Shown in pieces: positions 16,918 to 25,089 of a stretch of 64,000 nucleotides of DNA. Both the position numbers and the translations under genes were made by a program. Under the pieces are notes generated by a model, which worked only from the letters and a program-made list of their open reading frames with translations, was not told where the DNA came from and did no database searches. The stretch is from Anaerolineae bacterium (lineage in GTDB: Bacteria; Chloroflexota; Anaerolineae; Anaerolineales; Villigracilaceae): positions 62,001 to 126,000 of the forward strand of contig JAFLCE010000003.1 in the NCBI GenBank assembly GCA_017303655.1. The letters are read 5' to 3'. How positions within the stretch are numbered: position 1 is the first letter of the stretch; each line of letters begins with the position of its first letter.

Positions 16918-17207
16918 AACCGAAGTTCCAGACGTAACTTAATTTCATCGCCTTCTTGGAGCTTTTCTGCTTTTTGAACGACCACTTTGATCGGCACAAG
17001 ATAACGCCCTTCTTTCGGAAAGAGGGAGGTTGTCCATTCGGTTTTACCGACCGTTATCAAAGCCGGAATCACTCCCCAACCATACGTCACCAACTTGGAG
17101 ACAGATTTTATATCGGCGCTTTGTTTATCTGGCACAGCTACAAAAAGATAAGGAGCCGGTCCGCGCCATTGGAAGATCTTGCCTTTGAATTCGATGACCA
17201 TGCTCAT
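16914..17207 (-). CDS. DUF1905 family protein
   Basis: The 97-residue protein matches the DUF1905 pattern: FKGKIFQWRGPAPYLFVAVP near the N terminus, then YGWGVIPALITVGKTEWTTSLF and a VPIKVVVQKAE segment that ends in a charged strand. It is a small soluble beta-rich protein of unknown function, often found alone or fused to YdeI-like domains. An alternative start lies two codons downstream. The stop overlaps the start of the esterase gene by 4 nt. Confidence 0.86.
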   Translation of the reverse strand: MSMVIEFKGKIFQWRGPAPYLFVAVPDKQSADIKSVSKLVTYGWGVIPALITVGKTEWTTSLFPKEGRYLVPIKVVVQKAEKLQEGDEIKLRLELRL

Positions 17208-17215
17208 AGTATATC

Positions 17216-17253
17216 AAACGCTTTATACAGGCAGCTGTCTGTGTAAAGCGTTT
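17216..17253 (-). terminator. Hairpin downstream of the GPH transporter gene
   Basis: AAACGCTTTATACAG (17216-17230) pairs with CTGTGTAAAGCGTTT (17239-17253) with one mismatch. It follows the minus-strand transporter stop by 12 nt. The trailing T run is short, so termination may be partial. Confidence 0.6.
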
Positions 17254-17264
17254 GCGATTAAGAA

Positions 17265-18623
17265 TTACATCTCACGATCTGCTAATACTTGCAAGGTTGC
17301 ATTATGGCTTTCGCGGGTGATGGGATAGTTCCAGGCGAAGACCACAGCTAAAAGAAGCAGGACGGTAGGAATGGGTCCGGTAAAGAGGCGGATGGCTTGA
17401 ATGGCAGAATCCGGCTGAATGGGCAAATTTCCGCTCGCATCGGGGGTGATGTATCCAGTGGTGGCGAGGGCTTGTCCCATTCCCCAGAGCGCGAGAGCCG
17501 TGGCGAGTTTTTGGAAGAACGAAGCGAAGGCATAAAATGAACCCTCGCGGCGTTGACCGGTTTGCAGTTGGTCATGCTCAATGATGTCGGGGATCATGGA
17601 CCAAGGCAGCACATAGGCAGTGGCAATGCCCGAACCCGCGAGCGCGGCTAAGATATACGCCAGCGTAATTCCATCGGCGGGCAATGCCGAAAGACCAAGC
17701 AGTACTGCGATCCATGTAAACATGCCAAGAATGAAAGCGCGGCGTTTATCTAGTTTCTTTGCCACCCAAACCCAAAATGGAATGAATAAGATCGCAGAGA
17801 ACTGAGCTGCAAGCACAAAATAATTGGCTTGTTCTGGTACGCGCAGACGGTAATTGGCAAAGTACACCAACATGGCGGCAAGGATGCTGGCAGTTGTCCA
17901 TGATAAAAGATACAGCCCCATCACAAAACGAAACGGACGATTGTTCAATGTCAATTTTATGGATTCAGACCACGAAAGCGGCTCTGGTTGTTCTTCAGAA
18001 GATTTTTCTTTGGTGATACGAAACACCACCAATGGCGGGATGATGGATATGAGTCCCAGACCAATGCCGAGGATGCTGAAAAGCAAACGTTTATCCGTTA
18101 TATACCAACCCAATACAGTTGCAAAGATGATCGCGCTCAACGTACCGCTGATCGAGAAGACCATGCGATAGCCGTTCAACGAACTGCGTTCATCATAATC
18201 AGAAGTTAACTCGGGGGTGAGTGCGTTGTAGCCAACATGAACTACGGTGAAAGCTGTATCGAAAAGGATGAACGTGATCGCGTAATAAATTGCCAAGCCC
18301 AGTTGATCGAACGCTGGCACGAACCACATAAAAATAAAACTCAACCCAAGCGGCACCGACCCAAACAAAAGCAGCGCGCGGCGCCTTCCCCAACGTGAAC
18401 GCAAACGATCTGAGAACATGCCGAACAGCGGGTCATTCACGGCATCCCACAAGCGCGGAATTAAGACCGCCCACGCGGCATAGTCGGGGCGCAGGCGGGC
18501 AACATCGGTTAGAAAATATAGTTGAAAGAACGCCAAAATTGCCAGCGGAATGCTGGTGCTCAAATCGCCGGTGCTGAATAACATTTTGAAACGGGTCGAT
18601 AAACGTTCGGGTGTGGCGCTCAT
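17265..18623 (-). CDS. GPH-type (melibiose-like) sugar:cation symporter
   Basis: The 452-residue polytopic protein has the MFS/GPH layout of twelve hydrophobic segments. The hallmark WDAVNDPLFG is in the second helix region (about 57-66), followed by the basic loop SRWGRRR. ALTPELTSDYDERSSLNGYR near the middle of the N-terminal half is also typical. It should carry a glycoside or related solute with sodium or protons. The ATG at 18623 was preferred over the GTG two codons earlier because it is correctly spaced from AGGAAG. Confidence 0.88.
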   Translation of the reverse strand: MSATPERLSTRFKMLFSTGDLSTSIPLAILAFFQLYFLTDVARLRPDYAAWAVLIPRLWDAVNDPLFGMFSDRLRSRWGRRRALLLFGSVPLGLSFIFMWFVPAFDQLGLAIYYAITFILFDTAFTVVHVGYNALTPELTSDYDERSSLNGYRMVFSISGTLSAIIFATVLGWYITDKRLLFSILGIGLGLISIIPPLVVFRITKEKSSEEQPEPLSWSESIKLTLNNRPFRFVMGLYLLSWTTASILAAMLVYFANYRLRVPEQANYFVLAAQFSAILFIPFWVWVAKKLDKRRAFILGMFTWIAVLLGLSALPADGITLAYILAALAGSGIATAYVLPWSMIPDIIEHDQLQTGQRREGSFYAFASFFQKLATALALWGMGQALATTGYITPDASGNLPIQPDSAIQAIRLFTGPIPTVLLLLAVVFAWNYPITRESHNATLQVLADREM

Positions 18624-18683
18624 TGTCACTTCCTGAAAATGGGATTTTCGAACGATTACTAAAACACGGATATTTTCAAACCG

Positions 18684-19796
18684 TTACCATTGTTCCATTT
18701 CTTGTGGGACGTGAAGCACACGCCTCTCCCCCGTACTTGGGTCTGTGTACTCGTAGCGAGCCTCAGCCTGCACCTGAAGTTGATTCTCCATTGCCCATTT
18801 CATTAACTCGCGCAGTTGACGAAAGCTTTGATGAAAGGCTTCGCCGTCTTTATAGCCGTAACGAAAATTAAAATATTGTGGGTTGTCGTGCTCCACATAT
18901 TCCAACATGGAATAAGCGGCTTGATAAATTTCTTCGGCGGTTGGCTTTCGGTCTAATTCTTTGAGCACTTGCACCGGCAGGAAGATATAGTCTCGAATGG
19001 AGTCGATCAGGTTCGGGCGGTGGGCGAAGCGACTGATCCACGAGCCGTCGCTCAACTTCAATGCGGCGGGAATCTCCACGGGCTGACCGTGCTTGTCGAA
19101 GAGGACAATATCCAATGTAAAGATTTCGTTTTCAGGCTGGCTTTCTTTGCGTTTACGTTCATCTTCAGGCACGAGCGCCCAGACCGCATCCATGATCTCG
19201 TCTGCGGCTTGTTGCAAGGCTTCTTTTTTGTTGGACGATTTCTCCAACTTCACCGGCGGAAGGACGTCGCCTACGTTCATCTCAAACAGCGGACGCTTCC
19301 ATTGGAAGATCTCTGCCATTTTGCCGCGAGTGTCGCCAAAGCCGATCGGCAGAATCGGCGCTTGCGAGAGATGGCTTAACCATGCCACACCGGTTTGCGC
19401 TTTTTGTTTGCCCGGTTCCCAAAACCCGCCTTCAGGAAAGACGCCCAACATGCCGCCCTGCTTGAGAACATCGATACCCATCTTCATGGAAGTATTGCTG
19501 GTGGAACCGCGATGCACGGGGATCAAGCCGTACAGGTCGATCATCTTACCCATCCAACCGTTCCAAGGCATTTCCATCGCGCCCATGAACTCAAGCGCCC
19601 TGGGGGAATAGGTTCCCATCAAGACCACTTCCATCGCGCCAGTGTGATTGCCCACCACGATTAGCGGACCGTGTTTGGGGAATTTCTTGAGCCCGGTGAT
19701 CTTTGTTTGAGATAGCAGAGGGAACAAGCCGCGTACCACGCTGCGAAATAGACTTCGAACGATGATGTTACGTGGATATTTGATTGAATGGGTCAT
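18684..19796 (-). CDS. PlsC-type acyltransferase domain protein
   Basis: The N-terminal half of this 370-residue protein is a 1-acylglycerol-3-phosphate acyltransferase domain. It has NHTGAME at about 49-55 (an H-x4-E version of the usual H-x4-D box), VHRGSTS and FPEGGFWEPG for phosphate binding. The C-terminal 170 residues are soluble and of unknown role. It probably acylates a lipid precursor at the membrane. An upstream in-frame GTG at 19862 would overlap the previous gene; the ATG at 19796 is preferred, although neither has a good ribosome-binding site. Confidence 0.83.
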   Translation of the reverse strand: MTHSIKYPRNIIVRSLFRSVVRGLFPLLSQTKITGLKKFPKHGPLIVVGNHTGAMEVVLMGTYSPRALEFMGAMEMPWNGWMGKMIDLYGLIPVHRGSTSNTSMKMGIDVLKQGGMLGVFPEGGFWEPGKQKAQTGVAWLSHLSQAPILPIGFGDTRGKMAEIFQWKRPLFEMNVGDVLPPVKLEKSSNKKEALQQAADEIMDAVWALVPEDERKRKESQPENEIFTLDIVLFDKHGQPVEIPAALKLSDGSWISRFAHRPNLIDSIRDYIFLPVQVLKELDRKPTAEEIYQAAYSMLEYVEHDNPQYFNFRYGYKDGEAFHQSFRQLRELMKWAMENQLQVQAEARYEYTDPSTGERRVLHVPQEMEQW

Positions 19797-19836
19797 AGGA
19801 TTAATGACGGCTATTTTACCCCGTGGTCGAATAGTT

Positions 19837-20169
19837 TTATCCCTTTGTCCAAAAATCACCAAATTTAGGATCTTTTCCGGGACCTTGAAGAGTTCGGGTG
19901 TTGCTATTGGCTTCGATAATGATTGGCGATGAAAGCGTTATGATAGTTGTCAGTAAGGCGACGATGCCTATGGCTTGCCTACGATGTTCGATTAACCATA
20001 CCGACCAATACACCTCACCGACTTTAAATATCAAGATAAGCAGGACTGCACCTAAAAACGAGATCAAAACGATCAATCTCCGTCTTGTCGTTTGGGCGAT
20101 CTTTTTCTTCTCTGCTTTTATAGTTTCTTCAAGTTTACGTTCTTCAAGATTTCTTTCACTTTTCGGCAT
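19837..20169 (-). CDS. Small membrane protein with charged N-terminal helix
   Basis: The 110-residue protein begins with a highly charged, helix-prone segment (about 1-31, rich in Glu, Lys and Arg), likely a coiled coil. Two hydrophobic segments follow (about 32-50 and 65-87) with a short polar tail. No family is recognised. It lies upstream of the acyltransferase gene on the same strand, which may give a lipid-related context, but this is only positional. Confidence 0.65.
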   Translation of the reverse strand: MPKSERNLEERKLEETIKAEKKKIAQTTRRRLIVLISFLGAVLLILIFKVGEVYWSVWLIEHRRQAIGIVALLTTIITLSSPIIIEANSNTRTLQGPGKDPKFGDFWTKG

Positions 20170-20229
20170 TTTTCATCCCTCACTTTTAATTTGAATTAAG
20201 AAATCACCAGATACGCCACTATGCTTCGG

Positions 20230-20712
20230 CTATTCTACGACAAAATAGGTGTACTCAACCTTGTCTTTTATCATCATTGATTCGGTCTTTTCCATACCGA
20301 TCTTTTTATAAAAGGGAATGGCACTATCGTTTGCGTAGGCAAATACAACGATCTTCTTTTCACCCCCTGCCAGTTCATGGGCGACTTCCATCAGGGTCTT
20401 TCCCAAGCCTTGTTTTTCATAGCTTCGGTCTGTGCCCAAGTCTGTGATCATCAGCCAGTAGGCGAAGTCGGTTAATCCGAAACATACTCCAACGATCTGA
20501 GACAGTTGATTCCTTGCGATCAAGCTGATCTGAACATTCCCAACAAGGTCAGTCACTCGCTGCTGAAAATCTTCCTTGGGATATTGTTTGCCAAGGTCAC
20601 TGCGCTTTAAAAAGTCGATATATTCTTCTGCTCCCACATATTCTGTGCGCAATGCAACGTCTTCACCGTTTTTGAGGGTGATGGTCTTTTCGTAGTGAAT
20701 ATTTGGTTTCAT
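20230..20712 (-). CDS. GNAT family N-acetyltransferase
   Basis: The 160-residue protein has the acetyl-CoA loop YEKQGLGKTLM at about 98-108, preceded by the strand ITDLGTD and followed by GEKKIVVFAYANDSAIPFYKKIGM, the usual beta-6/alpha-4 and IPFYKK segment. The acceptor substrate is unknown. TAGAAGGAGAG precedes the ATG. It is co-oriented with another GNAT gene (20766-21302) 53 nt upstream. Confidence 0.87.
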   Translation of the reverse strand: MKPNIHYEKTITLKNGEDVALRTEYVGAEEYIDFLKRSDLGKQYPKEDFQQRVTDLVGNVQISLIARNQLSQIVGVCFGLTDFAYWLMITDLGTDRSYEKQGLGKTLMEVAHELAGGEKKIVVFAYANDSAIPFYKKIGMEKTESMMIKDKVEYTYFVVE

Positions 20713-20765
20713 ATATAGGCTCTCCTTCTATAGGATAATAACTTGAGTTGCTACTATTTTGATAA

Positions 20766-21302
20766 TCACCAGTACTCAGGTTTACTCAATGCTTTTACGC
20801 AAGATGGCTGACCGGCTATTGGTTCTATTGAATTCTCAATAAGGGATTGACCAAGCCAGCCTTCTGGATAGGTAAGCTGTAAAGGCGCTTTTATGGTTTC
20901 TTCTTTTACAAGTTTGAAGCCAACTTTTGAGTAAAACTTAGGGTTTCCATAGGTCATAACCAACTCTACTCCATCGTCTTTCAATCGCTTAATTCCATAA
21001 TTGATCAATTGTTGACCAATACCTTTCCCTTGGTGGTCTGTATGTACGGCGACTGGAGATAAGATAAAAGCAGAAATATTGCACTTGAAAGTTAAGCGGC
21101 TAAAAAATATACAGGCAAGAATTTTTTCATCTTCAATAGCAATAAATCCATACAGGTCCTTGTCAGTTGTTTCCGACATTAACTCACTGACCAGGTTGCC
21201 AATCAAAATCCCTTCAGCCTGATTTTCCGAGTCAGTGAATACCTTTATAAAAAGACTTTTAATTTTATCGGCATTGTTTGGGTGATATGTAAATAGATTC
21301 AT
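20766..21302 (-). CDS. GNAT family N-acetyltransferase
   Basis: The 178-residue protein has the pyrophosphate-binding loop HQGKGIGQQLI at about 89-99, after the strand ILSPVAVHTD, and a NPKFYSKVGFKLV segment. It resembles the gene at 10848-11357 in layout (a YhbS-like subgroup). The gene is noticeably more AT-rich than the flanking core genes. It lies just left of the cassette-like array, so recent transfer is possible. Confidence 0.87.
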   Translation of the reverse strand: MNLFTYHPNNADKIKSLFIKVFTDSENQAEGILIGNLVSELMSETTDKDLYGFIAIEDEKILACIFFSRLTFKCNISAFILSPVAVHTDHQGKGIGQQLINYGIKRLKDDGVELVMTYGNPKFYSKVGFKLVKEETIKAPLQLTYPEGWLGQSLIENSIEPIAGQPSCVKALSKPEYW

Positions 21303-21411
21303 GTAATATCTTTTGTCTGGTGTTACTGTTAGCCATTCCGGGTACTGTCTTATCTGGAAAAGCTTTGATAGAAATATCCTTGAAGGGAATTATGTGGTGC
21401 GTTAGAGGACG

Positions 21412-21858
21412 TTATCTAATAAATTCCCAGATTGAGGGAATCGGAATGAAAGGCATATACTCTTTCCATCCAATAAAGAATGAGAAAACAAAGTGGATAA
21501 AGGGTGAGACTAGAAATGATAGGCATAGATAGGGAATAACTTCGCTCTTGTTCATTCGAAATGAAATCGGGGGAAGTAACAACGTAAGTAGGGCAGGGAC
21601 TGTATAGTAAACCCACCACGGAAGACCAAAATTACTGCCATACTTAGCGAAGATCATCCCTCCTACAACAACCACTGCTGTAACAGCAAAGATTTTTTTA
21701 GCAGAAGGTTTTTCTGACCGGGTGCGCAGAGTGAATTTTAGTAGACCAATAAATACAATGACCGATACAAAAATGAAGATTACGAAGCGTGCGAATGGGG
21801 GCATTAATTCAGTACCTCGAAAATTAGGGTAGAAGGGGGCGTATCCAAGGGTTTTCAT
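21412..21858 (-). CDS. Small polytopic membrane protein
   Basis: The 148-residue product has four or five hydrophobic segments separated by short basic loops and no recognised family. The frame is open upstream through a decayed repeat. The ATG at 21858 follows GAGG at close spacing; a second candidate at 21804 also has GAGG upstream. The gene is AT-rich and sits at the left fringe of the cassette-like array, beside a decayed attC-like fragment. It may be an old cassette. Confidence 0.6.
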   Translation of the reverse strand: MKTLGYAPFYPNFRGTELMPPFARFVIFIFVSVIVFIGLLKFTLRTRSEKPSAKKIFAVTAVVVVGGMIFAKYGSNFGLPWWVYYTVPALLTLLLPPISFRMNKSEVIPYLCLSFLVSPFIHFVFSFFIGWKEYMPFIPIPSIWEFIR

Positions 21859-21871
21859 TGAACCTCGCCGA

Positions 21872-21902
21872 GCGGACTTGGCACTTGGTGAAGCCATCCA
21901 AC
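21872..21902 (-). repeat. Decayed attC-like fragment
   Basis: GCGGACTTGGC (21872-21882) and GAAGCCATCCAAC (21890-21902) match the GC-rich centre of the array repeats, where the same words are continuous. Here they are split by seven bases and the outer boxes are gone. It lies directly downstream of the DUF2200 gene, the position expected of that gene's own attC. Confidence 0.55.
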
Positions 21903-21930
21903 TATATGTGCACTCACCTTACGGACAGTC

Positions 21931-22296
21931 CTACGAGCCGCGCAAGATCTTCTCCATCTGCTTGCCCTTCGCCAACTCATCCACCAACTTATCCAAGTAT
22001 CGGACTTGTTGAGTTAAAGTATTCTCGATCTCCTCCACGCGGACTCCGCAAATGACGCCGGTGATGAGATTCGCATTGGGGTTTAACGAAGCTCGTTGGA
22101 AGAAGGTCTCAAACGTCACATTTTCCTTCATTAATTCTTGCAGTTTCTTGTGATCGAAGTTGGTTAACCATTGTATGACCTGATTCAATTCGGCTTTGGT
22201 TCTGCCTTTCTTCTCCACCTTTTCAATGTACAGCGGATAGACCGAAGCGAAGGTCATTTTTGCAATGCGTTGATTGGTTGCGTCCGAATTTTTCAT
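21931..22296 (-). CDS. DUF2200 family protein
   Basis: The 121-residue soluble protein matches DUF2200 over its full length: FASVYPLYIEKVEKKGRTKAE near the start, QVIQWLTNFD, a VTFETFF segment with NPNANLITGVICGVRVEEI, and the end YLDKLVDELAKGKQMEKIL. Function is unknown in the family. It is adjacent to the cassette array and followed by a decayed attC-like fragment (21872-21902), so it may be the last surviving member at the left end. Confidence 0.9.
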   Translation of the reverse strand: MKNSDATNQRIAKMTFASVYPLYIEKVEKKGRTKAELNQVIQWLTNFDHKKLQELMKENVTFETFFQRASLNPNANLITGVICGVRVEEIENTLTQQVRYLDKLVDELAKGKQMEKILRGS

Positions 22297-22332
22297 ATTT
22301 ACCTCGTATTTTAAAGTTGGGATGGCGACCCA

Positions 22333-23109
22333 TTAACAGCCACTACTTGGTAGATTATAACTATCATTGTAAATGGATAAAGAATTGAGGAATGACTGGA
22401 TTGGAATTCTTGGGTTGAAATATACGGTAATTATTTGACCACTGATCGAATCAAACCCGTCAAAGGTATCGCAGCCTTCAACAAACTCTTCACGATTGAC
22501 AGGGTCTTTTATTCCTTTGACTTCTAAAATAAGATACTCTTCCTCAATTAAAACGATTTCATAGGCTGATTGCGGCGTTGTGCCATCTCCGGATGCAAGA
22601 ATGGACTTGACCAATCCATTTAATACATACCGATGAAAATCAGCATCTTCAGGTTTATTTAAAGCGTCGTAGGCGCGAATAGCCACAATATGGGCTTCAG
22701 GGAAAATGTAGTTTATGGTCAGGAATTCGTTTGCGAGTTCAAGCGAATATTCGAAATTATCTGCATCCGATTCTGCGACCATTTCGTCTCGAAGTTGACG
22801 ATATTGCAACCCATACGGGTCGTACTGTGAAGTCCGGGCAAATGCCATACGGAGTTCAGTGAAATCTATATTGGGATCCTGGGCTTTAACAAGGGTAACT
22901 AAATTTTCAAATTTTGCGTCAGTCTGATGAGCAATGGCTGTGGATGTGGCAGACCAATTTTGCGTTGAAGTTGGAATTACTGTGGGAATAATGGTTGCCG
23001 TAGGCGCTGGCGGAGATGCTAATGGCGTAGGAGCACAAGCCGAAAAAACTACTGCAAGAGTAATGAAGATAAATTTCCTTACATTAAGGGGAAGTTTAAT
23101 TCTTGACAT
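22333..23109 (-). CDS. Putative lipoprotein, possible terminal cassette
   Basis: The 258-residue protein starts with a basic stretch and a hydrophobic signal ending in AVVFSACAP, a lipobox with Cys at about 24. A Pro/Thr/Ser linker follows (about 25-50), then a mostly helical soluble domain of unknown family. An in-frame extension upstream runs through the attC-like repeat and was rejected. It follows the repeat at 23127-23284 in array order, so it occupies a cassette position. No intact repeat follows it. Confidence 0.75.
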   Translation of the reverse strand: MSRIKLPLNVRKFIFITLAVVFSACAPTPLASPPAPTATIIPTVIPTSTQNWSATSTAIAHQTDAKFENLVTLVKAQDPNIDFTELRMAFARTSQYDPYGLQYRQLRDEMVAESDADNFEYSLELANEFLTINYIFPEAHIVAIRAYDALNKPEDADFHRYVLNGLVKSILASGDGTTPQSAYEIVLIEEEYLILEVKGIKDPVNREEFVEGCDTFDGFDSISGQIITVYFNPRIPIQSFLNSLSIYNDSYNLPSSGC

Positions 23110-23126
23110 GAGTAATGAATTTAGCC

Positions 23127-23284
23127 ATCTAACGGTTTGCGGCTCGCCCCCGATAGGGGATACCTGCGCTGGGGCGGGGACGGCGAAGCCGTCCAACTGG
23201 AAAATGATGAGACAGACTGGTTTCCCCTTTTAGAGGCGGTTTTGCTCTTGACTTTCAAGACAGTTGCTGCACGCTGTGTTGGGC
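23127..23284 (-). repeat. attC-like site 1 (long type)
   Basis: The outer boxes are ATCTAAC (23127-23133) and GTTGGGC (23278-23284). Inside lies GGGGACGGCGAAGCCGTCC, a near-perfect hairpin stem. The inner left half is unique to this site. It follows the VOC gene at 23345-23761. Confidence 0.75.
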
Positions 23285-23344
23285 AGTTTTTTGATTTACG
23301 ACTTACCTAAGCCATTTTTCAAAACTATGTCACTCAAAAATGGC

Positions 23345-23761
23345 TTATTCTGGATTTTCTTCTCCATCGATAGATTTGTAGGATGAAAGTGCAATTGAAT
23401 TTCCTTCACTATCAAGAAGCACCAAGTATCTTACTCCTTCACCCATGTCAACAATAGGTTCAGAAATTGATCCAGAATTTGCCAATGCCATTTCTACTGC
23501 TTTTTCTAGAGTAGCGTGATTTCCAACGTGGAAATTTATTAAAGCCCCATGTTTTGATGGAACATGAGTAGGGGAATGCACCAAAGAAACCCCAGGATTT
23601 TGAACACTTTTTTCAGATGGGAGAAGGACGGCTATTCGGGCAGGAGGATAATCATCATACACAGGAATTTCATCCAAGTTAAAAACAGCCCGATAAAATG
23701 CCATTGCACGTTCAAGATTGCTTACAGGTATTTCAATCCAAGATGGGTAAAGTTTTGCCAT
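23345..23761 (-). CDS. VOC family (glyoxalase-like) protein
   Basis: The 138-residue protein has the beta-alpha-beta-beta-beta repeats of the vicinal oxygen chelate fold. It shows WIEIPVSNLERAMAFYRAVF at the start, LINFHVG in the middle and YLVLLDSEGNSIALSSYK at the end. It may bind a metal and a small molecule, for example in resistance or detoxification, but the substrate cannot be read. AAGGAAATCA precedes the ATG. It lies in a cassette between attC-like sites 2 and 1. Confidence 0.87.
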   Translation of the reverse strand: MAKLYPSWIEIPVSNLERAMAFYRAVFNLDEIPVYDDYPPARIAVLLPSEKSVQNPGVSLVHSPTHVPSKHGALINFHVGNHATLEKAVEMALANSGSISEPIVDMGEGVRYLVLLDSEGNSIALSSYKSIDGEENPE

Positions 23762-23848
23762 TGATTTCCTTTCTCTTTTTCAAAATAGACCATATCGACA
23801 TTGACAAAATTCTTTTGCTGTTCGTTTCCCTTCGCTGTGCAAGGAACT

Positions 23849-23941
23849 GCCCAACGGTTTGCGGCTTGCCCTGTGGGTACCTGCGCTGGGGCGGGGACGT
23901 CGAAGCCGTCCAGCCAGAAAAGTCAGGTAGTATCTTTGCTG
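23849..23941 (-). repeat. attC-like site 2, truncated
   Basis: The GCCCAAC box is at 23849-23855 and the GC-rich hairpin centre is intact. The sequence stops in GTATCTTTGCTGAATGAG, without the ACGCTTTGTTGGGC end found in its sisters. The R''-type box is therefore missing on the side facing the gene at 23960. Confidence 0.72.
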
Positions 23942-23959
23942 AATGAGCGATTTATTAAA

Positions 23960-24289
23960 TTACACATCCTCATCAATTTCTAGCTTCAACCTTATTTTTG
24001 CTAGGTCATACGCATTAATTAGCGATACAAAGGCTACCCACTCTTTTGTGTAATTATCTGTGTTTGGATTTCCCAACCATTTATCAAAGCCTTCGGCTTT
24101 AAATTCAGAAATAACTTTTATCAATTCTTTGATTTCTTCACTGGAAGCGCCATCAATTTCTTCGTCCAAATACCCATCATCGCTAATGCCCCATTTTTCC
24201 ACATAAGGTATAAGCGAATGAAACGCTTTGGGTACGTTATTAGGGTTGATTTTTGGATGCTTTAGAACATCGTTGTTCTTGTCTGCCAT
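23960..24289 (-). CDS. Cassette protein of unknown function
   Basis: The 109-residue acidic soluble protein begins MADKNNDVLKHPK and contains WGISDDGYLDEEIDGASSEE at about 31-50, then a KAEGFDKWLGNPNT segment. The WGISDD wording recalls small immunity or regulatory proteins, but no family is assigned. The ATG at 24289 lies correctly behind AAGGAAAG; longer in-frame versions would run through attC-like site 3. It occupies a one-gene cassette whose own repeat is truncated. Confidence 0.72.
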   Translation of the reverse strand: MADKNNDVLKHPKINPNNVPKAFHSLIPYVEKWGISDDGYLDEEIDGASSEEIKELIKVISEFKAEGFDKWLGNPNTDNYTKEWVAFVSLINAYDLAKIRLKLEIDEDV

Positions 24290-24323
24290 TATCATCTTTC
24301 CTTGGATGTTTCGTGGCGGGGCG

Positions 24324-24420
24324 TGCCAACGACTTGCGTTCCCCGCCCCGTCACGCGGACTTGGCGAAGCCGTCCAACCAGAAAAGTCAGGTAGTATCTT
24401 TGCTGCACGCTTTGTTGGGC
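24324..24420 (-). repeat. attC-like site 3 (short type)
   Basis: The outer boxes are TGCCAAC (24324-24330, off-consensus) and GTTGGGC (24414-24420). It contains CGCGGACTTGGCGAAGCCGT and the shared word GTCAGGTAGTATCTTTGCTG. It lies 3' of the WapI-type gene at 24497-24940. Confidence 0.76.
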
Positions 24421-24496
24421 GCACGGAACTTGAAGTTGTTTTTGCTAAAAACAAATGCCCTCTTTCTCCTGACATTAGGTATTCTACAACAAATAT

Positions 24497-24940
24497 TTAC
24501 TCTGCGGCTCTTTGTGGATATTTTTCAAGTTGTCTTCGTAAATTTTCTGAAGCCAATTTCAGATCTAATTCTGACAGCAAAAATTCAACAGAGTACTCAT
24601 CTTGATCTTGCGCCCAGCTTGGCATTGCTTCATGCGTGAGACGAACGCGGAGAAACTTCTTGCCATCGTTATTAATAATCCTAAAAGAAAGAACAGGTTC
24701 AAGAAAGTCACACTCTTTTTCTTGAAAATTTCCAGAATCAATTTTGTCAAACCAATTTGCCAAACGACTTACATCGTAAGTTAGCAAACATGGGTCTGAA
24801 ATGCCCCATACTCCATTTGCAGTCACTAGATTTAGTTGCACAACTAACCAGTTAGAATCGTATGGTTCATTTATCGCATTTGGGAACTGGTATCCTGTAA
24901 GGGATAATTCAAATGATGTTTCTTCTTCGGAAAATTTCAT
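24497..24940 (-). CDS. WapI-type immunity family protein
   Basis: The 147-residue acidic protein has the layout DSNWLVVQL (about 29-37), a GVWGISDPCLLTYDVSRLANWF segment and a final strand-helix part. That order (D-x-NWL, W-x-x-x-x-P-x-L-x-T, L-x-x-W) matches proteins annotated as WapI family immunity proteins. The family protects against contact-dependent toxins, but no toxin gene is adjacent. It is a typical solitary immunity cargo in a cassette between attC-like sites 4 and 3. Confidence 0.78.
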   Translation of the reverse strand: MKFSEEETSFELSLTGYQFPNAINEPYDSNWLVVQLNLVTANGVWGISDPCLLTYDVSRLANWFDKIDSGNFQEKECDFLEPVLSFRIINNDGKKFLRVRLTHEAMPSWAQDQDEYSVEFLLSELDLKLASENLRRQLEKYPQRAAE

Positions 24941-24980
24941 GATTATCTTATACTATAGATATAGCTTTATGCGCTTGTGC

Positions 24981-25066
24981 GCCCAACGGACTTGCCCTAC
25001 CCGCCCCGTCACGCGGACTTGGCGAAGCCGTCCAACCAGAAAAGTCAGGTAGTATCTTTGTTGGGC
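24981..25066 (-). repeat. attC-like site 4 (shortest)
   Basis: The outer boxes GCCCAAC (24981-24987) and GTTGGGC (25060-25066) are perfectly complementary in this 86-bp site. It lacks the CTGCACGCT segment that precedes GTTGGGC in sister sites but keeps the hairpin and GTCAGGTAGTATCTTTG. Confidence 0.8.
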
Positions 25067-25089
25067 TGCGGTTTGTGAATGAAATATCT

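Noticed and set aside
21303..21411. Possible further attC site right of the GNAT gene at 20766
   Set aside because: GTTAGCC and GCGTTAGAG words occur, but there is no paired box, no hairpin centre and no similarity to the array repeats.
24290..24475. N-terminal extension of the cassette gene at 23960
   Set aside because: The extension is translated attC-like repeat. A good ribosome-binding site precedes the ATG at 24289.
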